Assembly: GCA_902795255.1 (NCBI GenBank) | Contig: CADBKS010000003.1 | Location: 1-64,000, forward strand | Length of the DNA stretch: 64,000 bases | Direction of reading: 5' to 3' | DNA from: an uncultured Chloroflexota bacterium | GTDB taxonomy: Bacteria > Chloroflexota > Anaerolineae > Anaerolineales > Anaerolineaceae | In this document: positions 36,115-44,984 of the stretch, in pieces | Position numbering within the stretch: position 1 is the first letter of the stretch | How the letters are laid out: each line of letters starts with the position of its first letter | Notes under the pieces: model-generated | Databases searched by the model: none | What the model was told of the DNA's origin: nothing | Seen by the model: only the letters and a program-made list of their open reading frames with translations | Position numbers and translations under genes: made by a program

Positions 36115-37911
36115 ATGACGATCGAAAATAACCTGAATCAGCGGAAAAAGCCCCGCGTTCCCCTTTCCCTCCGGATGAACCTGATCCTGGTGTCCATCAT
36201 CCTGCTGATTTCCGGAGGACTGCTCTGGATCTCTTACCGCATCTATGCCAACAGGGTCGACACTTATTATTACGAACAGGCCGTGAGCGCGGCAAAATCG
36301 GCAAGGGACAGGATCACGCCGGAAGTGGTCCTGAACATCTGGAAACAGACCCATACCGATGAATTCCGGGCTGTCCGGGATGCGGCCAAAGCGGCAGGCG
36401 ACGAGCGAATGATCCGGAACTGGATGGCAGGCCGGCCATCCGGGCTTATTGATGTGTCGGAGTCTGAGCTCTGGGGGGATGATGTTCCGGTCGAATTCCA
36501 GGACGAATACGGTGAGAATGCCTTCAGCCTCTGGTGGGATTTCGACATGATCTGTGAGCAACTGCAGGATTGCATGAATTTATTCAATATCACCGGTATC
36601 CGCATTCAGTATGAGGAAAACCATGTGACCTACAACATCGTGGATCCTTCCGAGCCGCTTTTTACGATCGCATCGGTTGAAGGAACAGTCAGGACCGATG
36701 AAAACCACATCGAAAATGAAGGGTTCCTGCCGGTGATCCACAGGGATAAAGACGGCTGGTTTCTGGCGACACGGCTCCCGCTGAATCCGACTTTCGATGG
36801 TGACATAGTCGGCTTTGTCGAGATCGATACCGATATGGACCGTATTATCGAAGGTCAGCATGAGTTCCTCATCAACAGCGCCGTTTATGTGCTGAGCCTT
36901 ACGCTGCTCGCGATCCTGCTGACAGTTTACCTGAATCACCGGATCATCATTCGTCCGCTGCAGGATCTGGCGCGGTCCGCGTCTGATTTCGGCCGCGGGG
37001 AGCACGCCTGGACCGAGGAGGAGGTCCTCCGGGTCCCGGAACGTACGAATGATGAGATCGACGATCTTTACCATGAGACCCGGAAGATGCAGCTCCGTAT
37101 CATCGGTTATACGGAGAATCTCACCCGCATCACTGCGGAACGAGAACGCGTTTCTGCGGAGCTGCGGACGGCGGAATCGATCCAGCGCAGCATGCTCCCG
37201 GATGATTTTCCGGCTTTTCCGGACCGTTCGGAGTTCGATCTCTATGCTTCAATGACCCCGGCCAAGGAGGTCGGCGGCGATTATTATGACTTCTTCCTCA
37301 TTGACGATGACCATCTTGCTCTGGTGATTGCGGACGTATCCGATAAAGGAATCCCGGCAGCGCTCTTTATGATGTCTACCATGATCCTGATCCGTTCCCG
37401 GACCCGCCGGGGCGGGACGCCCGCTGAGATCCTCGGGGATGTCAACCGTGAGATCTGCAGCTCGAACCGAACGAAAATGTTCGTCACGGTCTGGCTCGGG
37501 ATCCTGGACCTGAAGACCGGGCAGATGCTGTGCGCCAACGCGGGCCATGAATATCCCTTTATCCGTACGCCCGGCGGGCCTTTCACCATGCTCAGGGACA
37601 AACACGGACTCGTGATCGGCGGGCTGGAGAAGTCAAAATATACCGATTATGAGATCACGCTCGAACCGGGCGGAGCGCTCTTCGTCTATACCGACGGCGT
37701 TCCGGAAGCGGCTGACCCGGACGGCAAATTCTATGGCATGGAACGGCTGGGAGAAGCGCTCTCCCGTGCCCCGAAGGATCCGGAAGGCGTCCTGAAAACC
37801 GTCAAAGATGATGTCGATGCGTTTGTAAACGGCGCGAAGCAGTTCGACGATCTGACCATGCTTTCCGTCACGTACAACGGCCCGGCCTCCGGCCCCGCGC
37901 CGGAATCCTGA
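36115..37911 (+). CDS. RsbU-like membrane PP2C phosphatase with HAMP domain
   Basis: A 598-residue protein. A membrane segment at about 20-45 (LILVSIILLISGGLLWIS), an extracytoplasmic sensor region of about 200 residues, a second membrane segment at about 255-280 and a HAMP linker come first. The C-terminal 250 residues are a SpoIIE-type PP2C domain with SIQRSMLP, AKEVGGDYYDFF, LVIADVSDKGIPAALFM and FVYTDGVPEAAD as metal-site motifs. It should dephosphorylate a STAS protein on an external signal and so free a sigma factor or other target. AAAGGA precedes ATG 36115. It is the third gene of the module. Confidence 0.9.
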   Translation: MTIENNLNQRKKPRVPLSLRMNLILVSIILLISGGLLWISYRIYANRVDTYYYEQAVSAAKSARDRITPEVVLNIWKQTHTDEFRAVRDAAKAAGDERMIRNWMAGRPSGLIDVSESELWGDDVPVEFQDEYGENAFSLWWDFDMICEQLQDCMNLFNITGIRIQYEENHVTYNIVDPSEPLFTIASVEGTVRTDENHIENEGFLPVIHRDKDGWFLATRLPLNPTFDGDIVGFVEIDTDMDRIIEGQHEFLINSAVYVLSLTLLAILLTVYLNHRIIIRPLQDLARSASDFGRGEHAWTEEEVLRVPERTNDEIDDLYHETRKMQLRIIGYTENLTRITAERERVSAELRTAESIQRSMLPDDFPAFPDRSEFDLYASMTPAKEVGGDYYDFFLIDDDHLALVIADVSDKGIPAALFMMSTMILIRSRTRRGGTPAEILGDVNREICSSNRTKMFVTVWLGILDLKTGQMLCANAGHEYPFIRTPGGPFTMLRDKHGLVIGGLEKSKYTDYEITLEPGGALFVYTDGVPEAADPDGKFYGMERLGEALSRAPKDPEGVLKTVKDDVDAFVNGAKQFDDLTMLSVTYNGPASGPAPES

Positions 37912-38129
37912 GTCAGGGCTGAAAGATCGAACCGCATCCCGGAGTCATGCTTCACGCCGATCCGTGCTCCGGGCGCGGTGAGTAATGTATAATGGGGATG
38001 ACGAGTGACCCTGCGGACCGCCTTAAAAATAAGAATGACCGCAGCGCGGTCTTCAGCAGTTTTTCACCGTTTATTATTCATGCTGCACTGTAAAAAAACG
38101 CCGGATCCCGGTCGTTTGAGAGGAATACC

Positions 38130-39050
38130 ATGTCAGAAAAATCCGTTCAAAATGTCAAAGTCCTGATCATCGGGTCAGGCCCGGCCGGGCTCTCGGCTGC
38201 GATCTACACCGGGCGGGCCGGACTCGCGCCGGTCGTCCTCTCCGGCGATACCTTCGGCGGACAGGCTTCCCTGACTGCCGATATTGAAAACTATCCCGGC
38301 TTTGTCGAATCCGTCTCCGGTTCGGAGCTGATGGACAAATTCCGTGAACATGCGGAAAAATTCGGCGCACAGGTCGTCTCCGATATCGTCGAAAAGGTCG
38401 ATTTCAGCGGAACGCCCCTGATCGTCGAGACCGGCTTCACCCGTTATGAATGCGAACGCGTTATCATTGCCGCGGGCTCAGTCCATCTTCCGCTCAACGT
38501 CCCGGGTGAAAAGGAATTCACCGGACGCGGCGTCTCTTACTGCGCCACCTGTGACGGCTTTTTCTACCGCAAGAAGAACGTTGCTGTGGTCGGCGGCGGC
38601 AACTCCGCTGTTGAGGAAGCCGAGTTCCTGACCCGCTTTGCCTCCTCGGTCACCATCATTCACCGCCGGGATGCCCTGCGTGCGGACAAGATCGTCCAGG
38701 ATCGCGCTTTTGAAAACCCGAAGATCAGCTTCTGCTGGAACTCCGTCGTTACTGAAATCGTCGGTGAGGAAAAGGTCACCGGTCTGAAGCTGAAGAACGT
38801 GAAGACCGGCGAAGAAAGCCTGATGCCCATTGACGGCGTTTTCGTCTTTGTCGGCACAAAGACCGTCACCGACGTCTTTGAAGGCCAGGTCGAGATCGAA
38901 AACAACGTCATCAAAGTCGGCCCCGATATGCAGACCTCCGTTCCGGGTGTCTATGCCGCCGGTGAATCCGTCGACAATCGCTACCGCCAGGTCATCGTCT
39001 CTGCTGCCCTCGGCGCCCAGGCGGGCATCTCCGTCTCCAAAACCTATTGA
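38130..39050 (+). CDS. trxB: Thioredoxin reductase
   Basis: A 306-residue flavoprotein. It has the FAD loop GSGPAGLSAAIY, the redox centre CATC in SYCATCDGFF (about residue 136), the NADPH loop GGGNSAVEEA and the HRRDALRA motif for NADPH. In the second FAD motif it reads GVYAAGESVDN, with Glu where nearly all family members have Asp (GDV). It reduces thioredoxin in the cytoplasm. AGAGGA precedes ATG 38130. A TATAAT box lies near 37989, about 140 nt upstream. Confidence 0.93.
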   Translation: MSEKSVQNVKVLIIGSGPAGLSAAIYTGRAGLAPVVLSGDTFGGQASLTADIENYPGFVESVSGSELMDKFREHAEKFGAQVVSDIVEKVDFSGTPLIVETGFTRYECERVIIAAGSVHLPLNVPGEKEFTGRGVSYCATCDGFFYRKKNVAVVGGGNSAVEEAEFLTRFASSVTIIHRRDALRADKIVQDRAFENPKISFCWNSVVTEIVGEEKVTGLKLKNVKTGEESLMPIDGVFVFVGTKTVTDVFEGQVEIENNVIKVGPDMQTSVPGVYAAGESVDNRYRQVIVSAALGAQAGISVSKTY

Positions 39051-39064
39051 TGAAAGAACCCCGC

Positions 39065-39094
39065 GGTCGGCAGCCGAAATCCGGCTGCCGACCG
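39065..39094. terminator. Hairpin after trxB
   Basis: GTCGGCAGCCG pairs with CGGCTGCCGAC. No T-run follows, so termination would be weak; it may serve mainly as a 3' stabiliser. Confidence 0.5.
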
Positions 39095-39216
39095 TCGACT
39101 TAAGACTGCCCCTTCGACACGATGTCCCCGGTGAATCGTTTCCGGCGTAAAGCTCAAAAAAACGCCGCGAAGCGCATAAGCTGCCTGCTGATAACCGATA
39201 ACGAACCGTGATGCGG

Positions 39217-39251
39217 TTACCTTTTCCCTTTTACTTTTTACCTTTTACCTG
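39217..39251 (+). repeat. Heptamer array before rnhB
   Basis: Five 7-nt units, TTACCTT, TTCCCTT, TTACTTT, TTACCTT, TTACCTG, end 7 nt before the rnhB ATG. They occupy the place where a ribosome site would be expected. Confidence 0.7.
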
Positions 39252-39258
39252 ATAAGAA

Positions 39259-39897
39259 ATGTCCTCTCCTTCTCCTACACTCATTTACGAACTTCCCCTC
39301 TGGAATGCCGGGCTGACGCTGGTTGCCGGCATTGATGAGGCCGGCCGCGGATGCTGGGCGGGGCCGGTTACTGCCGGCGCTGTCATCCTTCCTGCGGATC
39401 CGTCCGTCGCGGAACGTCTGGCCGGTGTCCGCGACAGCAAACTGATGACGCCCGCCGAACGGGATGCTATGTATGCTGTGATTCCGGAGATTGCTGCGGC
39501 CTGGGCAGTGGGGGAGGCCGACAGCACCGAGATCGATCGGCTCGGCATCCTGAATGCCACGAAACTTGCCATGAAGCGCGCCATGGAAGGTCTCGGCGTC
39601 CTTCCCGAACATCTGCTGATCGATTACGTCCGCCTGCATGACGTTACCATTCCCCAGACCGGCATCAAACACGGAGATATGATCTCCCTGTCCATTGCCT
39701 GTGCCTCGGTTATGGCCAAAGTCACCCGTGACCGCTGGATGACGGAAACCGCCGAGACCCGCTATCCCGGCTACGGCTTCGCTGCCCATAAAGGCTACGG
39801 CACGAAACAGCACCGGGAAGCCCTCGAAAAGCTGGGACCCACTCCCATCCACCGCTTCACCTTCAAACCCCTCGCAAAAGAAAACAAACTCTTTTAG
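39259..39897 (+). CDS. rnhB: Ribonuclease HII
   Basis: A 212-residue protein with the catalytic carboxylates in VAGIDEAGRGCWAGP (Asp and Glu near residue 27), RDSKLMTPAER, the aspartate in LLIDYVRL (about 118) and SIACASVMAKVTRDR. It removes RNA from RNA-DNA hybrids and misincorporated ribonucleotides. No Shine-Dalgarno sequence precedes ATG 39259 because a heptamer repeat array occupies the upstream 40 nt. The first 22 residues are outside the conserved domain, so the start could lie a little later. Confidence 0.93.
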   Translation: MSSPSPTLIYELPLWNAGLTLVAGIDEAGRGCWAGPVTAGAVILPADPSVAERLAGVRDSKLMTPAERDAMYAVIPEIAAAWAVGEADSTEIDRLGILNATKLAMKRAMEGLGVLPEHLLIDYVRLHDVTIPQTGIKHGDMISLSIACASVMAKVTRDRWMTETAETRYPGYGFAAHKGYGTKQHREALEKLGPTPIHRFTFKPLAKENKLF

Positions 39898-39919
39898 CGC
39901 AGGCTTTGCCGGCGTCAGT

Positions 39920-40086
39920 GTGCAGAGTTCAGCACTCAGAGTGGGGATAATGTGCAGCTAAAGATCATGCTCCGCGCCGTACCTGCCCCATCTCAAATCG
40001 TCGCGAAGCGACACCTGTTTCAAACTACTGACAAATGACGAATGACTGCCGTATTCCCTGAATCCTGACTCCCGGATCCTGACCCC
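39920..40086. repeat. Composite repeat island 1
   Basis: In order it holds diverged heptamers (GTGCAGA, GTTCAGC, ACTCAGA at 39920-39940), a spacer, a 23-nt block beginning CGTCGCGAAGCGACAC (39999-40021), and a heptamer array to 40086 (units such as ACTACTG, ACAAATG, ACGAATG, then TGAATCC, TGACTCC, CGGATCC, TGACCCC). The 23-nt block and the downstream ACTGCCGTATTCC (40045-40057) recur exactly in island 3. Confidence 0.75.
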
Positions 40087-40093
40087 CTGCGTA

Positions 40094-40837
40094 CTAAATG
40101 ATCTTCTTCGGCATCCAGCGCAGGAAGTCTCCGGAGACCAGGTGATATTCCCTGCCGCGGAAGGTTCCTTCGATGCTGTCGTGAAAGCGCTGTTCCCCAT
40201 GGCAGTGGGCATAGATCACCTGTTCCGCGCCGAACTCTTCGGCGATATCCGTGAAACCGCTGCGCTTTTCCAGAATATTGGTCGGCGGGTAGTGCAGGAA
40301 AAGGATGAAACGCCGGTAGCCGTCCGCCTTTGCCGCCTCAAAAGAGGTCCGCAGCCGTCCCAGCTCCCGCGCCACAAGTTTCTTCGCGTGTGCTTCCTCC
40401 TCTTCATCCCAGCCAACGATCCTGCCGGATCGGTCCAGGTAAAACGGACCTTCGAAGCAGAAGCCCTTCGTCGCCACCAGCGCAAGGTCCCGGTAAGTCT
40501 GGTACCCGTCCTGCAGAAAGGTCAGTTCCGGCCGGAACCGCTCGTTCAGCGCCGCTGTTTTTTTCGCGTCCCAGAACATGTCATGGTTTCCGCGGGTCAG
40601 GATCTTCCGCCCCGGCAGCGCCGCGATATAGCGGAGATCTTCCTCGCAGGCTGAAAGGACCTTCCCCCAGCTGTGGTCCCCGGCCAGCACCAGCGTATCA
40701 TCCGCCTTGATCAGCTGGGCACAGTTCTCCCGGAACCGTTCCTCATGGCCCTGCCATACCGGTTCATAAAGCTGTCCCGGTGCTTTCAGTTCCGATTGAA
40801 AATGCAGATGAAGATCCCCGATCGCATACAGGCTCAT
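40094..40837 (-). CDS. Calcineurin-type metallophosphoesterase
   Basis: A 247-residue cytoplasmic protein. The metal ligands appear in order: AIGDLHLHF (start), LVLAGDHSWGK (about residue 52), LTRGNHDMFWD (about 82), ILFLHYPP (about 182) and YAHCHGE (about 212). This is the standard binuclear metallophosphatase set. The substrate is unknown; similar proteins are annotated only as predicted phosphohydrolases. It converges on the repeat island after rnhB. Confidence 0.85.
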   Translation of the reverse strand: MSLYAIGDLHLHFQSELKAPGQLYEPVWQGHEERFRENCAQLIKADDTLVLAGDHSWGKVLSACEEDLRYIAALPGRKILTRGNHDMFWDAKKTAALNERFRPELTFLQDGYQTYRDLALVATKGFCFEGPFYLDRSGRIVGWDEEEEAHAKKLVARELGRLRTSFEAAKADGYRRFILFLHYPPTNILEKRSGFTDIAEEFGAEQVIYAHCHGEQRFHDSIEGTFRGREYHLVSGDFLRWMPKKII

Positions 40838-40899
40838 TTCAATACCCTTTCCCTTTCGCTGTAAATTATAGCGCTCCGGGCCTGAAGAATGGAGGATGC

Positions 40900-41214
40900 A
40901 TGAAGAACACTTGGAAAACGGTATTGGCTTACACAGGTTTTGGGGCTTTGGGAGCTCTCGCAGGATGGATGGCCGGGAATAAAAACGGTCTGGCTGAAGG
41001 AGAGTGGAAAGGATTGGAAACCGGACGGACAGAAGACGCGAAGTCCCGCGAGAATGAGATCCTGACCGAATGTGTCTGTTATGTTCCGATCAGCCGTCTG
41101 GATGAATTTGCACAGAGCATGCTGGAGGAAGAGGATGTCACCGGGGATCATCCGCTGCCGGTGTTTCGGTCCGATAAATATGACTGCACCAACGGTGTGG
41201 ATCTGAAGAAGTAA
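40900..41214 (+). CDS. Small membrane-anchored protein of unknown function
   Basis: A 104-residue protein. The N-terminus KTVLAYTGFGALGALAGWMAG is a glycine-rich membrane segment; the rest is charged and soluble, ending SDKYDCTNGVDLKK with two or three cysteines. GGAGG lies 4 nt before ATG 40900. I recognise no family. A strong terminator follows, so it is a single-gene unit. Confidence 0.55.
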   Translation: MKNTWKTVLAYTGFGALGALAGWMAGNKNGLAEGEWKGLETGRTEDAKSRENEILTECVCYVPISRLDEFAQSMLEEEDVTGDHPLPVFRSDKYDCTNGVDLKK

Positions 41215-41215
41215 A

Positions 41216-41252
41216 AAAGGCACCGCACGAATGACCGTGTGGTGCCTTTTTC
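41216..41252. terminator. Terminator between convergent genes
   Basis: AAGGCACCGCACG pairs with CGTGTGGTGCCTT, followed by TTTTTC and preceded by a run of A. Confidence 0.85.
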
Positions 41253-41280
41253 GGTATACGGAATCTTCCGTACCTGCGGT

Positions 41281-42042
41281 TCAGCCGACCGGTGCGATCA
41301 GGATCCGGCCGGTTCCCCTGTAGACGTTAACGAATCCTTCTCCCGAGGCTGCGGATCCCATCAGACTGCGGGTCGTTTTCTCGACCGTGAATGTCAGACT
41401 GTTGGACCAGGCGATCGCCATGGAGCCGTCGATACGGATCGTATCATCGACAAGGTCGACAATGAATAGTTCTTCCTCGGGAACAGGACTTTCCAGCGCG
41501 GCGTATCCGCTGCCGACAAGAAGTGTGTTGAAGAAGCCCTCATTTCCGGCGATCGCGGAAGAAAGTGTCTTCCGGGCAGTGACCTTCATCTGCAGGGTCT
41601 CCTCACAGGCCAGGAAAAGCCCGTCCTCCAGCACGATCCCGCTCTGCCATTCTCCGACATTGATGAACATGACATGTTTGTAGGTCGGTTCCAGCACCAG
41701 AAATCCGCTGCCCCGGTAGCAGGGTTTTACCGCGGTCTCTCCGGTGACGGTGCTGTTAAAAGCCTTCCGCAGCAGATCTCCGGCTCCTTTCACATTCGAT
41801 GTAGCCTGAATGTCTCCGATCATCATCTGCATGTCACCGGCCTGGATGACAACACCGCTGTTCCGGAGTACGGCGATCACCTGACGTTTGCGGATGTTCA
41901 TCTCACCGGCGAAATAGGCGTTAATGGCTGTGGACTTGTCAACGGAAATATCCCGGTTATATTCCAGAAGCTGAAAGCAGCCGGCGGATTTTACGATTTT
42001 CCGGTTGGGAAGGTTTGCAAATAAATTAGTGGAAATACTCAT
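41281..42042 (-). CDS. AIM24-family protein
   Basis: A 253-residue, beta-strand-rich protein with the family's repeated short strands (for example AVKPCYRGSGFLVLEP, GEGFVNVYRGTGRILIAP). AIM24 (DUF124) proteins form tryptophan-RNA-binding-attenuator-like folds; in bacteria their role is unknown. ATG 42042 has AGGAGG 7 nt upstream; the frame before it is not coding-like. It is divergent from a GTPase gene across 180 nt with a TATAAT box near 42186 for the GTPase. Confidence 0.75.
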   Translation of the reverse strand: MSISTNLFANLPNRKIVKSAGCFQLLEYNRDISVDKSTAINAYFAGEMNIRKRQVIAVLRNSGVVIQAGDMQMMIGDIQATSNVKGAGDLLRKAFNSTVTGETAVKPCYRGSGFLVLEPTYKHVMFINVGEWQSGIVLEDGLFLACEETLQMKVTARKTLSSAIAGNEGFFNTLLVGSGYAALESPVPEEELFIVDLVDDTIRIDGSMAIAWSNSLTFTVEKTTRSLMGSAASGEGFVNVYRGTGRILIAPVG

Positions 42043-42222
42043 TCGTTCCTCCTGTTTTATACCCATCTCAGACCCATTATATCGGCATACCCGGGTTTTG
42101 AGAATATCCGGGTTTTTCAATATACGGAATTCTGGACTGTAAAAAACCGTCCGCAGGGGAAAAACCGGAACCGGCAGAATCCGTTTTATAATGGAATTAT
42201 GATCCGGGAAAAAGGGGGAAAA

Positions 42223-43392
42223 ATGGCAAAGGGAAATGTACTGGTAGTCGGCAATTCCGGCGTTGGAAAATCAACGCTGATCAACGCTGTTCTCGGTGAG
42301 AAAAAGGCGGAAACGGGGTTTGGGATCAAAGGGACCTCCGGCGAGATCACCATCTACGAAGGGCAGGATCTTGATTTCAATCTGATCGATACCGTTGGCT
42401 TCGAACCGCCGAAGGCCTTCTGGGAGCTGGAGCCCAAAGCGATCGGCACGGTCCGGAAATGGTGCAGGGAAGCAGCCGGCGATGATAACACCGAAAACGA
42501 TGTGAACATCATCTGGTTCTGTGTTGACGGGACCGCGGCGAAGCTTTTTACAAAGACCATCAAGGATCTGCTCCGCGCCACATCGGTCTGGCGTGCCGTT
42601 CCGATCATTGCCGTGATCACCAAATCCTTCTCCCAGCCGGACCGGGAGAAAAACATCAAAATGGTTCAGGATGCTTTTGCTGCCGCGTCGAAAGATGTCC
42701 GTCCGAGAATGATCGTGCCGGTCATTGCCGAGTCATTCTATCTCTCGGATACGGTTTTTGCTCCGCCGGAAGGGATCACCGAACTCGTCGATATTACAAA
42801 TGAACTGATGCCTGAAGCAAAGATGATCTCCCGGGATGTGGTCGCGAAATACAAACTGGAAAGGCGCCGCACCTTTGCCCGGTCCGTCGTTCTGGGTTCG
42901 ACCGGTGCGGCTGCGACCGTCGGAGCTGTTCCGATCCCCATGGCGGACGCGGTCCTGCTGCAGCCGCTGGAAGTCGCCGAGATCAACGGTATTGCCGCGA
43001 TTTATGGGATCAGCAAAGGTGATCAGGCAAAATTGCTGAAAAACACGATCGTTGAAGTCGGAACGATCAGTGCTGCTGCCAAGGCTGCCATCAGTGCCCT
43101 GAAAGCCATCCCGGGGATCGGACTCGCGACCGGTGTCCTCAACGCGGTCATCGCGGGCGGGATCGTCGCGGCGCTCGGGGAAGGCTCGATCTATGTGTTT
43201 GAGCAGATCTATCTCGGCAACAAAAGTGTCGACGATATCGACTGGGTCCGCAAGATCCTTGAGTCAAAATTTGCCGGATCCTTTGTCGAAAAAATGAAAG
43301 GCATTCTGGAATCCGTCACCAACGGTTCGGATATGAAGGAGATCACCCGGCAGATCTATGATCTGTTTATCCAGAACCTAACGAAGAAATAA
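42223..43392 (+). CDS. GTPase with C-terminal DUF697-like membrane region
   Basis: A 389-residue protein. The Ras-like G domain shows G1 VVGNSGVGKSTL (about residue 7), a G3-like LIDTVGFE (about 58) and G4 ITKSF in place of NKxD (about 140), so nucleotide specificity may be altered. From residue 220 two long, Ala/Gly/Ile-rich segments (GSTGAAATVGAVPIPMADAV and GIGLATGVLNAVIAGGIVAA) resemble DUF697/YcjF-type membrane helices. AGGGGG precedes ATG 42223. The role is unknown; family members act at membranes. Confidence 0.75.
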   Translation: MAKGNVLVVGNSGVGKSTLINAVLGEKKAETGFGIKGTSGEITIYEGQDLDFNLIDTVGFEPPKAFWELEPKAIGTVRKWCREAAGDDNTENDVNIIWFCVDGTAAKLFTKTIKDLLRATSVWRAVPIIAVITKSFSQPDREKNIKMVQDAFAAASKDVRPRMIVPVIAESFYLSDTVFAPPEGITELVDITNELMPEAKMISRDVVAKYKLERRRTFARSVVLGSTGAAATVGAVPIPMADAVLLQPLEVAEINGIAAIYGISKGDQAKLLKNTIVEVGTISAAAKAAISALKAIPGIGLATGVLNAVIAGGIVAALGEGSIYVFEQIYLGNKSVDDIDWVRKILESKFAGSFVEKMKGILESVTNGSDMKEITRQIYDLFIQNLTKK

Positions 43393-43420
43393 AGCCGCCG
43401 CCATTACATATTCGCCAGCA

Positions 43421-43456
43421 GAAAAACAGATGCGGGATCCCGCATCTGTTTTTCTG
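43421..43456 (+). terminator. Terminator after the GTPase gene
   Basis: AAAAACAGATGCGG pairs with CCGCATCTGTTTTT, a perfect palindrome ending in Ts. Confidence 0.9.
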
Positions 43457-43998
43457 CTTTAAATGTCAGCTTTGTTGTATGTATGTCAGGCATAAGTGAG
43501 TGCTTTACAGGATGTGGCCGATTGGCCGTGTGTTGGCAAGAGCAGCCTGCTGTGTCAGTTTTTGCCGGTCCGATACATGATCTGAGATACTGGCTTCATC
43601 TGTCAGCTTCGGCACCCCGTATAATTTGTCCGGGACGGCAGATTTTTACTTTCGGGCCGCTTATCAAAAAGGCTGAGCTTCATTTCCGGATCTTCGGTGT
43701 TTTCACAAAACCGGATGCAGTGGCTGTGGGTTTATCATTTTTTCACCAGTCCCGGTGTTTTCCGCTGCCGGATCCGGCAATACATTGTTCCTGAACCGTA
43801 TCAGAGAGGAGGCGGTATCAAAGAGAACCCCGAAAAACAGCCGAAATAAAAATGATGTATTCCCCGGAAAAACAATTCCGGGGTTGTTATCCCGGAAATA
43901 TCTGCTGTATATGCTGCCTGCAATGCAGAGATCCGGACAACATCAGCAGCAGTATGTCCTCATTGTGCGGGTCTGCTGACGATCAATAAGGAGTTTTT
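43457..43998. other. Intergenic region of about 540 bp
   Basis: No convincing gene is seen. A possible hairpin CCCCGGAA with TTCCGGGG (about 43863-43884) and a GAGAGGAGG word near 43803 without an open frame suggest an eroded gene. It must contain the promoter of the secreted-protein gene at 43999. Confidence 0.35.
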
Positions 43999-44688
43999 AT
44001 GAAAAAGTTTACCTTGATCAGTCTTGTATTTTTGCTTGTTTTCTGTATTGCCGTAAGCACATGCATGGCAGAGGGAAAGCTCACCGTTGTCTCAAAAAAT
44101 GCCATTATTTACTACGGAAAAGATTCCGGCGTACTTGTCGGCAAGGTGGAGAACACCGGGGATGAACCGCTTTATTACGATAATGGGAAACTGGTCATTT
44201 TCTCCGAGGACGATGACATTCTTGTAACCGAAAATTATGTATATTCCTGTCCCAGTGATATTCTTCTTCAGCCCGGCGAATCTGCGTATTTTTATGAATT
44301 TCTCTGGAGCTCTCCGCTGAAGAATGCAAAGATCGGCGATGTTAAGTTCTCCGTCACATCAGATACCCGCGGCTACACGTACGATCAGCTTCCGGCTTCT
44401 GCTGAGATCGAAATGCCGGGCAGTGACTCCTACAATTATGTCAATGTCACATTTACCAACACGACGGATGAGGTCCTGTATGGTGTTTATGTTGTCTGCG
44501 CGATGACGGATGCCGATGATAATGTTATTTTTGTGAACCGTGACAGTTACAGTCATCTGGGGGTACATCCCGGAAGCACGGTAACGCTGAAAATGTATAT
44601 CGATTCCGACCTGATCAATTATTATGAATCCAACAACATCAGCCCGTCCGGCGTGGATGCACGGATCTACTATAACGGCAGAAGATAA
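43999..44688 (+). CDS. Secreted protein with FxLYD-like beta domains
   Basis: A 229-residue protein with a signal peptide (KFTLISLVFLLVFCIAVS, cleavage probably after CMA). Two similar beta-sandwich-like halves follow: GVLVGKVENTGDEPLYYDNG and YNYVNVTFTNTTDEVLYGV both show the pattern of domains that describe change in tail length between similar proteins (FxLYD-like). Function unknown. AAGGAG precedes ATG 43999. Confidence 0.6.
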   Translation: MKKFTLISLVFLLVFCIAVSTCMAEGKLTVVSKNAIIYYGKDSGVLVGKVENTGDEPLYYDNGKLVIFSEDDDILVTENYVYSCPSDILLQPGESAYFYEFLWSSPLKNAKIGDVKFSVTSDTRGYTYDQLPASAEIEMPGSDSYNYVNVTFTNTTDEVLYGVYVVCAMTDADDNVIFVNRDSYSHLGVHPGSTVTLKMYIDSDLINYYESNNISPSGVDARIYYNGRR

Positions 44689-44710
44689 AAAAAGCCCTGA
44701 AGAGCATAAT

Positions 44711-44757
44711 GACCGGATACGGTTTTGATTTTCCAAAGCCGTATCCGGTCTTTTTTA
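44711..44757 (+). terminator. Terminator after the secreted-protein gene
   Basis: GACCGGATACGG pairs with CCGTATCCGGTC, followed by TTTTTTATC. Confidence 0.9.
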
Positions 44758-44940
44758 TCACAGAAAAACACCTCTGATTCTGCAGCTGCTTACTCAGATA
44801 TACACACAGCAACCGGTCGCGAGGGCTTCGATCCGTACATATGGGATGGGTGCAGGATCTCCGGCGCCGGGTCCGGTTCAATGCGGTCCGCTGTTCCGGC
44901 AGAGAAAGCAGATATTCAAATTTACGAATATCCGGTCAGT

Positions 44941-44982
44941 ATTCTTACTTCTCACTCCTCATTGCTCACTTCTCACTGAATC
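44941..44982. repeat. Heptamer array at the 3' end of the phosphohexomutase gene
   Basis: Six 7-nt units: ATTCTTA, CTTCTCA, CTCCTCA, TTGCTCA, CTTCTCA, CTGAATC. It ends 2 nt from the stop codon of the minus-strand gene. No palindrome or REP element accompanies it. Confidence 0.65.
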
Positions 44983-44984
44983 AT

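Noticed and set aside
43483..43794. 103-codon frame after the GTPase gene
   Set aside because: No ribosome site, unusual amino-acid composition and no motif; treated as non-coding.
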